Shown: one piece after another, positions 9,201-15,835 of the stretch
Layout: each line of letters begins with the position of its first letter
How positions within the stretch are numbered: the stretch's first letter is position 1
Assembly: GCA_964648115.1 (NCBI GenBank)
Contig: CAZYME010000008.1
Coordinates: forward strand, 12,009 to 76,008
Origin: CAZYME01 sp964648115
GTDB taxonomy: Bacteria > Pseudomonadota > Gammaproteobacteria > Legionellales > Legionellaceae
DNA: 64,000 bases
Reading direction: 5' to 3'
Translations under genes and position numbers: made by a program
The notes under the pieces: generated by a model
The model's input: the letters and a program-made list of their open reading frames with translations, nothing else
Databases searched by the model: none
Told to the model about the DNA's origin: nothing

Positions 9201-9237
9201 CTGTATCGGTGCCTAACAATGCAGCGGTGAAAGCCAT
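6232..9237 (-). CDS. Large effector-like protein: DUF2235-like hydrolase region, 28-residue coiled-coil repeats, C-terminal membrane segment
   Basis: A 1001-residue protein I cannot match to a named gene. The N-terminal 300 residues resemble the alpha/beta-hydrolase of DUF2235/Tle1-like proteins: a nucleophile-elbow motif AFSRGA with S94, then DPVPGG and a HTIPGHHG histidine region. A long, mostly helical middle follows. Residues about 745-850 hold 3.5 copies of a 28-residue heptad repeat (QQNxELxxAQxxLExERRxLAQ), a predicted coiled coil. A hydrophobic stretch (946-976, LNVVIALSIVITGFLPGLAVL) precedes a short polar tail FFESCQQEKPSPFR. There is no signal peptide. Architecture plus a PmrA-box promoter suggests a Dot/Icm-type effector; this is inference. 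Confidence 0.6.
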   Translation of the reverse strand: MAFTAALLGTDTVFTPQETVDYDRGESLSIASSLIEGGECTHTSPEPYIGRSIHVIEGPDTLGTAVHDRISRAVLSILHALARGETQINIMAFSRGAVEAILVAHELERIVNLFKQRPFHHAGITNSTNPATEAQMRGGALGAAFNALIQQLQSNPDDFVGSLSDVKLAIFNIDPVPGGRWMGAPTRWVDDRFYHVPSIVSEYTQYVYENESSRSFKAIIPKPVDPSQTIYHLHTIPGHHGTGSGNFLNQSRQVNDAWGEDKTSHVQEIILINIIEFLRRHGHDDFKTKDRVTINHKLEALLYGDEGSTLLDARELAQKKLLCYAAVAENKKSYQLLSKHTFVTGHEQTAEGLIDTAAAWVGYKPGFVVEDRLVHYHRHSSVNTFLRQVIPTQHVGYVNAEHAHLAFQQIYDHFEITDIGASPVMKVGRVLSGLRAICDYEKTTSPTGSPVPGDTVDFGRLPVNGRISHLLKISQLDTGLFPRFAAFFIEEVAHGYLNGQMGIAEKAQMVRVIIEGMSAFQGLESEFTRNIYQSLEQSLHLALSKKSDIFFQELNRIDQDLSINIPHVEQGLLGDLSNMLKASPLDLVINHKIECFIQELARDVRLATPREYLEKINQFYSNLLDDPQEYQEKSKLLNLLKTAGDTILRGLDPSRVLREAMMLYDDFDRHLESLDAFNKAKLTRIKLLPHFSRKAVLLSSIAIYSYQHHIEAGELYNRDAPCIREMEPYLRLLKEQDPIYRALQDSAQQNGVLTAAQTVLEEERRILAYNTERLAQQNRELIMAQAALENEHRTLAQNAERLTHQNGELAAAQVLLEEERRILAQDTERLTQQNEELIAVQAALKAQRQQDNAPKEAQCLDLITDKLLPLTTRYLAHLRAQAPGPENNAKIGILDAVKTSLELALQPADLENPRRNQDCVINFYTALDASNQDITLHQDPAWKRYVLNVVIALSIVITGFLPGLAVLGIVSMRTGKSPKFWQSEGQTFFESCQQEKPSPFR

Positions 9238-9482
9238 TTGCAGATCTCATAAATAATAGCCCTTTTAGTCTAATATAAAATCATTAAGGGAATATTAAGT
9301 CGGCATGCTTAAAAACAGAGCTTAAAGCCGGAGCGGTGACTCCGGTTCATGAAATGACCAAGCGTGTTTTTTTTTTAAATTTTCCACATATACTCTATGA
9401 GACATCCAGGTGTTTTGCTAAGATGTCCTGCGTAGTACTTAATATTGGTCTCTTTAATTTCTAATTTTCAAGGAAGGTTATC
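9238..9482. other. Intergenic region between the effector-like gene and the CKG-repeat peptide
   Basis: 245 bases between divergent genes. Besides the PmrA-like box it holds a small hairpin CCGGAG-N6-CTCCGG (about 9329-9346), a ten-T run near 9366-9376, a possible -10 TATACT (9389-9394), and an inverted repeat GACATC-N15-GATGTC (9401-9427) that could be an operator. A single half-site CTTAATATT lies at 9438-9446. The RBS AAGGAAGG sits at 9471-9478. Confidence 0.5.
9270..9299 (-). promoter_or_regulatory. PmrA-box-like element and -10 upstream of the effector-like gene
   Basis: On the minus strand the sequence reads CTTAAT-N5-CTTAAT (9299 down to 9283), then five bases and TATATT (9277-9272). 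This matches the PmrA box (CTTAAT-N5-CTTAAT) and the Legionella/Coxiella form cTTAATatT, placed just upstream of a -10 as in known PmrA-activated promoters. The predicted transcript starts about 30 bases before the ATG. Confidence 0.65.
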
Positions 9483-9716
9483 ATGAAAAAAAGTTCATTA
9501 GCTGTTGCTGCGTTATTGACAACATTATCAGCTGCTGCAATCGTACCTGTTGCTTTTGCTGCTGATTCAAGTGCTGCACAAGTTACATCTTGCAAAGGCT
9601 GCACTGGTTGTACTGGTTGCAAAGGCTGTACTGGTTGCAAAGGCTGTAAAGGTTGCAAAGGCTGCAAAGGTTGTGCTGGTTCTTGTGGTGGCTGCAATGG
9701 TTGCAGCGGTAGCTAA
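9483..9716 (+). CDS. Exported small Cys/Gly-rich peptide with (C-K/T-G)n repeats
   Basis: A 77-residue product. Residues 1-26 are a clear Sec signal peptide (MKKSSLAVAALLTTLSAAAIVPVAFA, AxA cleavage). The mature part of about 50 residues has 13 cysteines in a strict period-3 array CKGCTGCKG, then CAGSCGGCNGCSG. A strong RBS (AAGGAAGG) and a hairpin after the stop argue that it is a real, highly translated gene. It resembles the low-complexity Cys-rich precursors of metal-binding RiPPs (for example HvfA-type), but the EGKCG unit is absent and no DUF692 enzyme is adjacent. Function unknown; metal binding or post-translational modification is inference. Confidence 0.75.
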   Translation: MKKSSLAVAALLTTLSAAAIVPVAFAADSSAAQVTSCKGCTGCTGCKGCTGCKGCKGCKGCKGCAGSCGGCNGCSGS

Positions 9717-9726
9717 TTGCTATCTC

Positions 9727-9785
9727 ATTTATCTTTCAAAGATAAATGTTACCAATTCACTAGCAGGGTATGTCCCTGCTAGTGA
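9727..9785. terminator. Paired inverted repeats after the CKG-repeat gene
   Basis: ATTTATCTTT-C-AAAGATAAAT (9727-9747) is followed by a 12-base perfect stem TCACTAGCAGGG / CCCTGCTAGTGA with a five-base loop (9757-9785). No U-run follows directly, so this may be a transcript-stabilising hairpin or attenuator between the peptide gene and the downstream gene rather than a classical terminator. Confidence 0.55.
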
Positions 9786-9816
9786 GTCTTGTAGTTAAAA
9801 AAATCTTGAATTATTT

Positions 9817-10542
9817 ATGCTAACAGACTCTATATTTAGTTTACCTACATTAACACCGTGGCGAAAATCAAAAATGCTGGGCTACGCTGAACAAGTGTTA
9901 ACCACACAGCAGCAGATGACGACCAATACGGGCAAAAACATTCTGCATTATACGTTGCAAAAAACGCGCCGACATACACGTATGAATCACTACCCAAAAG
10001 GTGATCGTATTGATCATCAAACTGGCGCACAGTATTTTTACCATTGCCATCGAGAGAATACCGACCGCCAAGAGCACGGGCATTTTCATTGTTTTTTACG
10101 CTATAAACATATCCCGAAAAAGTGTAAACCAACACCATTAGCGGATTGGGATAAATACATTGACAACCCCATGACACATCTAATTGCTATCGCAATGGAT
10201 CGATACGGCCAACCTATTCGTTTATTTACTGTAAATCGTTGGGTAACTTCTGAAGTTTGGTATGACGCAGAACATAGCCCCACATTTATAAACCGATTCA
10301 AAATGACGTTAACAAATGACCCTCATTGGCAAGTGCTTGACCAATGGGTTGAATCAATGCTGCATCTATTTGCACCACAAATTGCTTGGCTGCACCATCA
10401 ACGTGACCACGTTATAGCTCACCATAAATTACAAAATGCTGATAATAACGTGTATGAAGATGAAAATATTGAAGAGCTATCCGAAATTTCAATCGATTTA
10501 AAAAACCAAATTCAATGGATTCTCGGAGCACATAGTCAGTGA
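9817..10542 (+). CDS. Conserved His-rich protein (DUF6969-like)
   Basis: 241 residues. The central block HYPKGDRIDHQTGAQYFYHCHR, then EHGHFHCFLR (H87, H89, H91, C92), is what I recall as the DUF6969 family, which has no assigned function. The dense conserved His/Cys suggests a metal site; no signal peptide or membrane segment is seen. It lies 100 bases after the CKG-repeat gene, and its stop overlaps the GTG start of ybeY (GTGA). It therefore leads the ybeY-corC operon, where most gammaproteobacteria have the phoH-like ybeZ. Family call from memory; function unassigned. Confidence 0.6.
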   Translation: MLTDSIFSLPTLTPWRKSKMLGYAEQVLTTQQQMTTNTGKNILHYTLQKTRRHTRMNHYPKGDRIDHQTGAQYFYHCHRENTDRQEHGHFHCFLRYKHIPKKCKPTPLADWDKYIDNPMTHLIAIAMDRYGQPIRLFTVNRWVTSEVWYDAEHSPTFINRFKMTLTNDPHWQVLDQWVESMLHLFAPQIAWLHHQRDHVIAHHKLQNADNNVYEDENIEELSEISIDLKNQIQWILGAHSQ

Positions 10543-11006
10543 GTTACCACATTGATATTCAACACGCCAATGACGAAGCGCTTCCCGTTACAGACGAAAC
10601 ACTTCGTCATTGGGTAACCTCATCGCTCTTGTTACACCGTGACACAGCCGAACTAACCTTACGCTTTGTAAACATTGAAGAAATTACCAGCCTCAACCAC
10701 TTATACCGCAAAAAAAACCAGCCAACCAATGTATTAGCCTTCCCTGCCACTCATCCTGCAAATATCGAGCTCGAATACCCCTTACTAGGTGATGTCATTA
10801 TATGTCCAGCGGTTTTAAAACAAGAAAGCCTGGAGCAAGAAAAACCTTTAGCCGCTCACTGGGCACATATTGTCACGCATGGCGTACTGCATTTATTAGG
10901 CTATGATCATATTAAGGATGACGATACAGTAGAGATGCAAGCTGTTGAGATTCAATTGCTTGCGGAATTTGGTTTTGATAACCCCTACGAAACAGAGGCC
11001 GACTAG
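10539..11006 (+). CDS. ybeY: Endoribonuclease YbeY (16S rRNA maturation)
   Basis: Zinc-dependent single-strand endoribonuclease for 16S rRNA 3'-end maturation and 70S quality control. The metal signature HGVLHLLGYDH (residues about 114-124) is intact, and 155 residues match the family. The start is GTG, overlapping the previous stop by four bases (GTGA), which indicates coupling. It is followed by the CBS-domain gene corC/ybeX, as in the E. coli ybeZYX operon; ybeZ is not present here. Confidence 0.95.
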   Translation: MSYHIDIQHANDEALPVTDETLRHWVTSSLLLHRDTAELTLRFVNIEEITSLNHLYRKKNQPTNVLAFPATHPANIELEYPLLGDVIICPAVLKQESLEQEKPLAAHWAHIVTHGVLHLLGYDHIKDDDTVEMQAVEIQLLAEFGFDNPYETEAD

Positions 11007-11007
11007 A

Positions 11008-11853
11008 TTGAAAAGAGAAGACGATGCCAGCTCCTGGCTCATGCGGTTAAAACAGTTTTTACAGATTGAGCCACAAAGTAAAGAGCAATTAATTACCCTG
11101 TTACGCGACGCACAAAATCGTGCACTCATTGACGCAGAAACGCTTGCGATGATTGAAGGGGTTATCTTATTTTCCCAAATGAAAGTCAGAGACATCATGC
11201 TGCCTAAAAAACAAATGGCGTGTGTCTCAGAAGATGCTGAACTCGGTGAAGTTATCAAGATAGTTACCCAGTCAGGGCATTCTCGATTCCCAGTCACTGA
11301 TAATAAAAATGATGTCATTGGTGTTTTACACGCAAAAGACCTACTGCGTTTCCAGGCAGAAGAAGATGTCGAATTTGATTTACAGGACATTGTTCGTCAA
11401 GCAACTTATGTTCCCGAAAGCAAGCGCCTTGATATTCTCCTCAGCGAATTTCGTTCTAACCGTAACCACATGGCTATTGTTGTTGACGAATATGGTGAGG
11501 TAAGTGGGTTTGTAACACTTGAAGACATTATTGAGCAAATTATTGGTGACATTGAAGACGAGTTTGATATTGATGAAGAAGCTTATATTAAGGCACATGG
11601 TGACGCGCATTATATTATAAAAGCGCATACACCTATTGATGAATTCAACGAACAATTGCAAACTAACTTTAGTGACGAGTCCTATGATACGATTGGTGGT
11701 ATTGTAATGACAAATTTTGGCTATTTACCCAAGCGCGGCGAAACCATAGTTATTGATCAATTTGAATTTAAGGTTATTAACGCTGATGCCATGCGCATTA
11801 AATTGCTAGAGTGTTTTGACCTACGGCCACAAAATAGGAATCCCGTGGAATGA
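11008..11853 (+). CDS. corC: CorC/YbeX-type CBS-domain protein
   Basis: Cytoplasmic CorC_HlyC family protein implicated in Mg/Co efflux and ribosome homeostasis. Two CBS domains (VRDIMLPKKQMACVSEDAELGEVIKIV..., then ATYVPESKRLDILLSEFRSNRNHMAIVVDEYGEVSGFVTLEDIIEQIIGDI) are followed by the CorC_HlyC domain. I chose TTG at 11008, immediately after the ybeY stop, over an upstream in-frame ATG at 10945 that would overlap ybeY by 62 bases. ATG at 11041 is the alternative. The stop overlaps the next ATG (ATGA). Confidence 0.9.
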   Translation: MKREDDASSWLMRLKQFLQIEPQSKEQLITLLRDAQNRALIDAETLAMIEGVILFSQMKVRDIMLPKKQMACVSEDAELGEVIKIVTQSGHSRFPVTDNKNDVIGVLHAKDLLRFQAEEDVEFDLQDIVRQATYVPESKRLDILLSEFRSNRNHMAIVVDEYGEVSGFVTLEDIIEQIIGDIEDEFDIDEEAYIKAHGDAHYIIKAHTPIDEFNEQLQTNFSDESYDTIGGIVMTNFGYLPKRGETIVIDQFEFKVINADAMRIKLLECFDLRPQNRNPVE

Positions 11854-12530
11854 CCTGCAATATCTTGATAATCGATGATGACACTGAGCTCACCGATCTT
11901 CTCGTGCAGTACTTAGAGCCGGAAGGGTTTGAGCTTAGCTGTGTCCACGATGGCGAAAGTGGAATAAAAAAAGCACTAAACCAATCCTTTGATGCCATTA
12001 TTCTTGATGTGATGCTCCCTAAACTCAACGGTTTTGAAGTACTGAAGGCCATTCGCGAGCATTTAGATACGCCTGTACTTATGCTCACTGCACGTGGTGA
12101 CGATATTGACCGCATTGTAGGGCTTGAAATTGGAGCTGATGATTATTTACCGAAGCCCTGCAATCCACGAGAACTATTAGCAAGGTTGCGAGCAATTTTA
12201 AGGCGCTCACAAAAAACCCCGGTACACAAACCCGTCATTGAACAGCACAATGTTGTTGTAGATTGCGCTAAACGGCTGGCTACGCTTCGTGGCGAAGAAT
12301 TAGAGTTGACCAATGCCGAGTTTAATATTCTTGAAATGCTCATTAAATCGCCAGGACAAGCTTTTTCTAAGGAAGAACTGACTGAATACGCACTGGGTCG
12401 TAAATTTACTGCCTATGACCGCAGTATTGATGTACACATCAGTAACTTACGTAATAAGCTGGGTGATAATCCTTCCGGTGAAACATTGATAAAAACAGTC
12501 CGGGGCTTTGGTTATTTATTCAATGCGTAG
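11850..12530 (+). CDS. cpxR: OmpR-family response regulator, CpxR-like
   Basis: 226 residues: receiver domain with phospho-acceptor D53 (ILDVMLPKLNG), acidic pocket DDD, switch T (MLTARGDD) and K (YLPKPCN), then a winged-helix DNA-binding domain (DRSIDVHISNLRNKLGDN..IKTVRGFGYLF). The receiver segment GLEIGADDYLPKPCNPRELLARLRAILRR is very like CpxR, the regulator of the envelope stress response. In Legionella CpxR also controls Dot/Icm genes. The start overlaps the corC stop by four bases, and the sensor kinase follows with an eight-base overlap. Confidence 0.88.
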   Translation: MTCNILIIDDDTELTDLLVQYLEPEGFELSCVHDGESGIKKALNQSFDAIILDVMLPKLNGFEVLKAIREHLDTPVLMLTARGDDIDRIVGLEIGADDYLPKPCNPRELLARLRAILRRSQKTPVHKPVIEQHNVVVDCAKRLATLRGEELELTNAEFNILEMLIKSPGQAFSKEELTEYALGRKFTAYDRSIDVHISNLRNKLGDNPSGETLIKTVRGFGYLFNA

Positions 12531-13995
12531 TTTGTATTGGAAAATTTTCATCTCCTTCTGGCTTGCAACCGCTCTCATTATTGTAACTACCGCCTGGTTT
12601 ACCAGCGAAATAGCGCGAAAATCCTCTATCCCCGCTCAAGAACGCGCTTTCATGGATAGCTATGCAAATGCCGCGGTAGTCACATTTGAAGCAGGTCAAC
12701 ACGCTGCGCTCACCAAATGGTTAGAAAAAACTGGTTTAAGCAAACAAATGAATCTGTTTCTACTAACAAACACAGGTGAGATTATTGGTAACCAAAAAAT
12801 CCCTGATTTGGTAAAAGATATATCAGCAAATCTTGTGCATGGGAAGTTAGACAGTGGGATCTTCAAATCGGGCAATCTAATTGTAAGCCACGAAATACTC
12901 TCAACTTCAGGTAGCGCTTACCGACTAGCTGCAGTCAGCGAAAACCCATTATCTCAGGTTGGAGAAATTCCTTGGGCAGGATTGACCGCCCGTTTATTGG
13001 TAGCTTTTTTTATTAGCGGACTCATCTGTTATCTACTATCAATCTATCTAACCCAACCCCTCAGAACATTGCGCTTGGCAGCGAAATCGCTTGCTACAGG
13101 TAAATTAAATACCCGAGTAGGCCATTTTGTGGGGCACCACAAAGATGAGATAGCAGAGCTAAGCCATGAGTTTAATAGTATGGCTGAACAGCTGGAAACC
13201 TTAATTCACTCCAAAGAGCGCTTGTTGCAAGACATCTCGCACGAATTACGCTCCCCACTTACGCGGTTGCAAATTGCCGTAGAATTAGGGCGAAAAAAGA
13301 GCAACCATTTAGCAGAAAGTGAATTTGACCGAATTGAAGCTGAATGTTTAAGGTTAAACACATTGATTGGTGAAATCCTTGATTTTGCTCGCCTGGATAA
13401 ATCAACCAACACGATAAAAAAATCCATGGTTAATTTACCAGCATTACTCGGACATATTATTAGTGACGCGAATTACGAGTTTTCTGAAAGTACTCCACGC
13501 GTTATTACTGGCATCATTCAACCTCTGCAACTCATGTTAGACGAGCGGCTAGTGCACCGCGCCATTGAAAATATTCTTCGCAACGCATTACGGTATTCGC
13601 CCTCAGATCAAGTTGTTACCATTTCCTTATATCAGGGAGCTCGAAAAAATAGCGTATTCGTAGACATAGAAGATAACGGTCCGGGTGTGCCAGAAGATCA
13701 ATTATCAAAAATATTTAACCCTTTTTATCGTGTAGATACAGCCCGACAGAAAAAAACCGGAGGGTATGGTTTAGGATTAGCTATAGCAAAAAAAGCGATT
13801 CAGTTGCATCATGGTAAAATTCAAGCTACAAATCGTAAGGATGGTGGTTTGTTGGTACGGATTATTTTGCCCCAAAAATCAGTAACGTCTTCCTCCCCAC
13901 CGGCTAAAAAGGAAGTAGGCAACACTCGAAAAAACAATCGTGCTTCCTTCTCCCCTCGAGGTGAGAAGGTGCCCGACAGGGCGGATGAGGGGTGA
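12523..13995 (+). CDS. cpxA: CpxA-like sensor histidine kinase with a repeat-derived C-terminal tail
   Basis: Inner-membrane kinase: TM1 (residues 7-25), periplasmic domain, TM2 (about 158-178), HAMP, HisKA with H240 (DISHELRSPLTRLQIA), and HATPase with N box NILRNALRYS, G1 DNGPGVPE and GGYGLGLAIAKK. ATG at 12523 fits the CpxA start better than 12508. The kinase fold ends at VRIILPQK. The last 33 or so residues run into an intergenic repeat (13946-13995) and have no CpxA counterpart. The partner is the response regulator immediately upstream. Confidence 0.88.
   Translation: MRSLYWKIFISFWLATALIIVTTAWFTSEIARKSSIPAQERAFMDSYANAAVVTFEAGQHAALTKWLEKTGLSKQMNLFLLTNTGEIIGNQKIPDLVKDISANLVHGKLDSGIFKSGNLIVSHEILSTSGSAYRLAAVSENPLSQVGEIPWAGLTARLLVAFFISGLICYLLSIYLTQPLRTLRLAAKSLATGKLNTRVGHFVGHHKDEIAELSHEFNSMAEQLETLIHSKERLLQDISHELRSPLTRLQIAVELGRKKSNHLAESEFDRIEAECLRLNTLIGEILDFARLDKSTNTIKKSMVNLPALLGHIISDANYEFSESTPRVITGIIQPLQLMLDERLVHRAIENILRNALRYSPSDQVVTISLYQGARKNSVFVDIEDNGPGVPEDQLSKIFNPFYRVDTARQKKTGGYGLGLAIAKKAIQLHHGKIQATNRKDGGLLVRIILPQKSVTSSSPPAKKEVGNTRKNNRASFSPRGEKVPDRADEG
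13946..13995. repeat. CCTTCTCCC..GGGCGGATGAGGGG repeat, half copy within the kinase 3' end
   Basis: Same family as 17277-17395, 19253-19356 and 34532-34600. Here it supplies the last codons (about FSPRGEKVPDRADEG) and the stop of the CpxA-like gene. Confidence 0.85.
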
Positions 13996-14023
13996 TCGAA
14001 AGATTTTTTTGATTTGGGTACTC

Positions 14024-14125
14024 TACCCCGACGTCCCACGGCTTGTCCACGGGATCCATGGATGCCGCGGATGAACCACGGCAGGTAGGCTTAGCATGGG
14101 TTATAGGGTAATTGTCAACAAACCC
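14024..14125. repeat. Partial MITE-like element with right terminal repeat
   Basis: Contains the CGGCTTGTCCACGG core and ends in AATTGTCAACAAACCC followed by TA, one mismatch from the terminal repeat of the complete copy at 53382-53519. The left end is degraded. Confidence 0.75.
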
Positions 14126-14155
14126 TAGTCAAGAAATAGCAGGGAACTATATAAC

Positions 14156-14965
14156 TTGAAAAAACACGTAAAAATCCTCGATAGCATTAGTGGAAAATTT
14201 TTCATTGCTGGCTTTTTTACCGCAAGATTAAAACTAATCCCTATTGTTATGCTCTCATCCATTCTTAATATTGTCTCATTATCCGCATATCTAATTGGTT
14301 ACATGGTCTGGTACACAACCGCATTTTTTTACCATGATCACCATCGTAAACGAGAAGCATGGTACGGTTTTGCTGAATTTAAAGAACAAACACAAGCAGC
14401 AGCTCTACTTGGTACACTAGCAACTGCTTTTTGTTTAATAACCCCCGCACTTATCATTCCCGCCGCATGGATTTACAACATTAGCAATATATTGTGGTCT
14501 ATTGGCGAATATCACAAAAAAGCAAAACCTCCTACACAAGACCCTTTGTTTTCTAGTGTAAAACAAGCGCTATATTTTCGTTATTCCTTGTTAGCAACTT
14601 GTACCAGTGTCCTGACTAGCCTAGCTGCTACTATCATATTTTTCCTCCCCATTGCGACACTTGGCGTTACCATCACAGCAGGAATAATTGGTGTGGGTTT
14701 AATGGCCCCAGCTGCTTATTATTGGGGAAAATGCTTTTTTGGAGTTTTTCCGCCTGATAGTGAGGTGATCCCTCAGACATATGTGGCAATAGCAGGGCAA
14801 TTAGAGGTCCCATTATCCCCTGGTGCTTTGGAAAACACTGTAACTGAAACAGCTCATTCAGAACCCTTATTCCGGCCGGCGGTTCGTGAGGACGAGCCTT
14901 TCCTTAATCTCCAAAGTAACACGTCGTCCCGCAACGAAGTGAGTGAGCAGTTACACTTTCCTTAA
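14156..14965 (+). CDS. Uncharacterised polytopic membrane protein
   Basis: 269 residues, TTG start with AGGGA ten bases upstream. At least four to five hydrophobic segments are visible: LIPIVMLSSILNIVSLSAYLIGYMV, a second around residue 83 (AALLGTLATAFCLITPALIIPAAWI), and a third block from residue 144 (LLATCTSVLTSLAATIIFFLPIATLGVTI..). A polar C-terminal tail of about 60 residues follows. No enzyme motif is recognised. Flanked by a MITE on one side and cdd on the other; a lineage-specific or host-directed membrane protein is possible. Confidence 0.6.
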   Translation: MKKHVKILDSISGKFFIAGFFTARLKLIPIVMLSSILNIVSLSAYLIGYMVWYTTAFFYHDHHRKREAWYGFAEFKEQTQAAALLGTLATAFCLITPALIIPAAWIYNISNILWSIGEYHKKAKPPTQDPLFSSVKQALYFRYSLLATCTSVLTSLAATIIFFLPIATLGVTITAGIIGVGLMAPAAYYWGKCFFGVFPPDSEVIPQTYVAIAGQLEVPLSPGALENTVTETAHSEPLFRPAVREDEPFLNLQSNTSSRNEVSEQLHFP

Positions 14966-15085
14966 GTTGACGCCTATACGCGATAGCGGCAACCGGGGAG
15001 TGGAGTCTTCCCATTTTATGATTTTGCGCATCAATAAAATTATGCGTATAGTTTAGGCCCAAACGCATATCCAGGAATATTTCAA

Positions 15086-15493
15086 ATGGATGAAATTACC
15101 AAATTAATGATAAAAAAAGCAAATCATAGCTTGCAATACGCCTACTCACCCTACTCCAACTATACAGTAGCCGCTTGTATTAGCAGTGAAGATGATAGTT
15201 TATTTACTGGCGTCAACGTTGAAAACAGCTCCTATGGACTCACCATCTGCGCTGAAACCTCAGCAATCTGCCAAATGATTGCCGCTGGAAAACGCCAAAT
15301 TAAAAGTATAGTACTCATGGCAGGTGATAACGCCCTATGCGCGCCCTGTGGCGCTTGCCGGCAATGTATCAACGAGTTTTCCACCCCACAAACTCTTGTT
15401 CATCTATGCAACCAACAAACTGTTTTAAAAACCATGAGCATAGATGAATTACTGCCCATGGCATTTAAGCTTACGTTCGGCTCTAAGAAATAA
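15086..15493 (+). CDS. cdd: Cytidine deaminase
   Basis: Hydrolytic deamination of cytidine and deoxycytidine to (deoxy)uridine in pyrimidine salvage. The zinc site is complete: C55-A-E57 (TICAETSA), with E57 the proton shuttle, and C88-x2-C91 (PCGACRQC). Its 135 residues fit the short homotetrameric type found in Gram-positives rather than the 294-residue E. coli dimer. With punA and deoC further on it forms a loose nucleoside-salvage neighbourhood. Own transcript likely; downstream is a MITE. Confidence 0.94.
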   Translation: MDEITKLMIKKANHSLQYAYSPYSNYTVAACISSEDDSLFTGVNVENSSYGLTICAETSAICQMIAAGKRQIKSIVLMAGDNALCAPCGACRQCINEFSTPQTLVHLCNQQTVLKTMSIDELLPMAFKLTFGSKK

Positions 15494-15513
15494 AATAAAG
15501 CACTATTTCAATA

Positions 15514-15676
15514 GGGCGTGTTTACAATTCACCCACGCGCCTACGGGCCGCGGCTTGTCCGCGGCGTCCAGTTATTCGGAGACGTATGGTCTTCGTAACA
15601 CCGGATCCTGCGGACAAGCCGCAGGAAGTAGGCCTTCCGTTGTCAAGAAAACTTAAGGTGAATTGTAAACACGCCC
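15514..15676. repeat. MITE-like element with GGGCGTGTTTACAATTCAC ends
   Basis: A 163-base element bounded by 19-base perfect inverted ends (GGGCGTGTTTACAATTCAC). Inside it carries the same core palindrome (CGGCTTGTCCGCGG..CGGACAAGCCG) as the GGGTCTGTTGACAATT-ended elements. The stretch 15494-15826 otherwise holds only the promoter of the next gene. Confidence 0.8.
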
Positions 15677-15778
15677 CAGTGTGGGTTGATTTAGGAAATA
15701 GTAAACGTGTGATAATCCTCTTGCTGTGATGCCGCGCACGCCCTAACAATTCACACCCCAAATGCGCTTAAATTAACC

Positions 15779-15807
15779 TTGTTGATCGTTGTGTGGTATA
15801 TTATAGT
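15779..15807 (+). promoter_or_regulatory. Sigma-70-type promoter for the orphan gene at 15836
   Basis: TTGTTG (15779-15784), 17-base spacer, TATAGT (15802-15807). The predicted start near 15814 leaves a leader of about 22 bases to the ATG at 15836. Confidence 0.6.
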
Positions 15808-15835
15808 CTGACTTTTACTCACTACAGTGACCTCT

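Noticed and set aside
9438..9446. PmrA regulation of the CKG-repeat gene
   Set aside because: Only one half-site is present; the second CTTAAT at the required spacing is missing.
9461..9697. Antisense frame rich in Pro-Leu-Gln
   Set aside because: It is the exact complement of the Cys-Gly repeat gene, which has a signal peptide and strong RBS; the periodic sequence keeps the other strand open.
9483..9716. Assignment of the CKG peptide to HvfA or BufA bufferins
   Set aside because: The EGKCG unit of HvfA is absent and no DUF692 or DUF2063 gene is adjacent.
10945..11007. Earlier corC start
   Set aside because: Would overlap ybeY by 62 bases; TTG at 11008 follows the ybeY stop directly.
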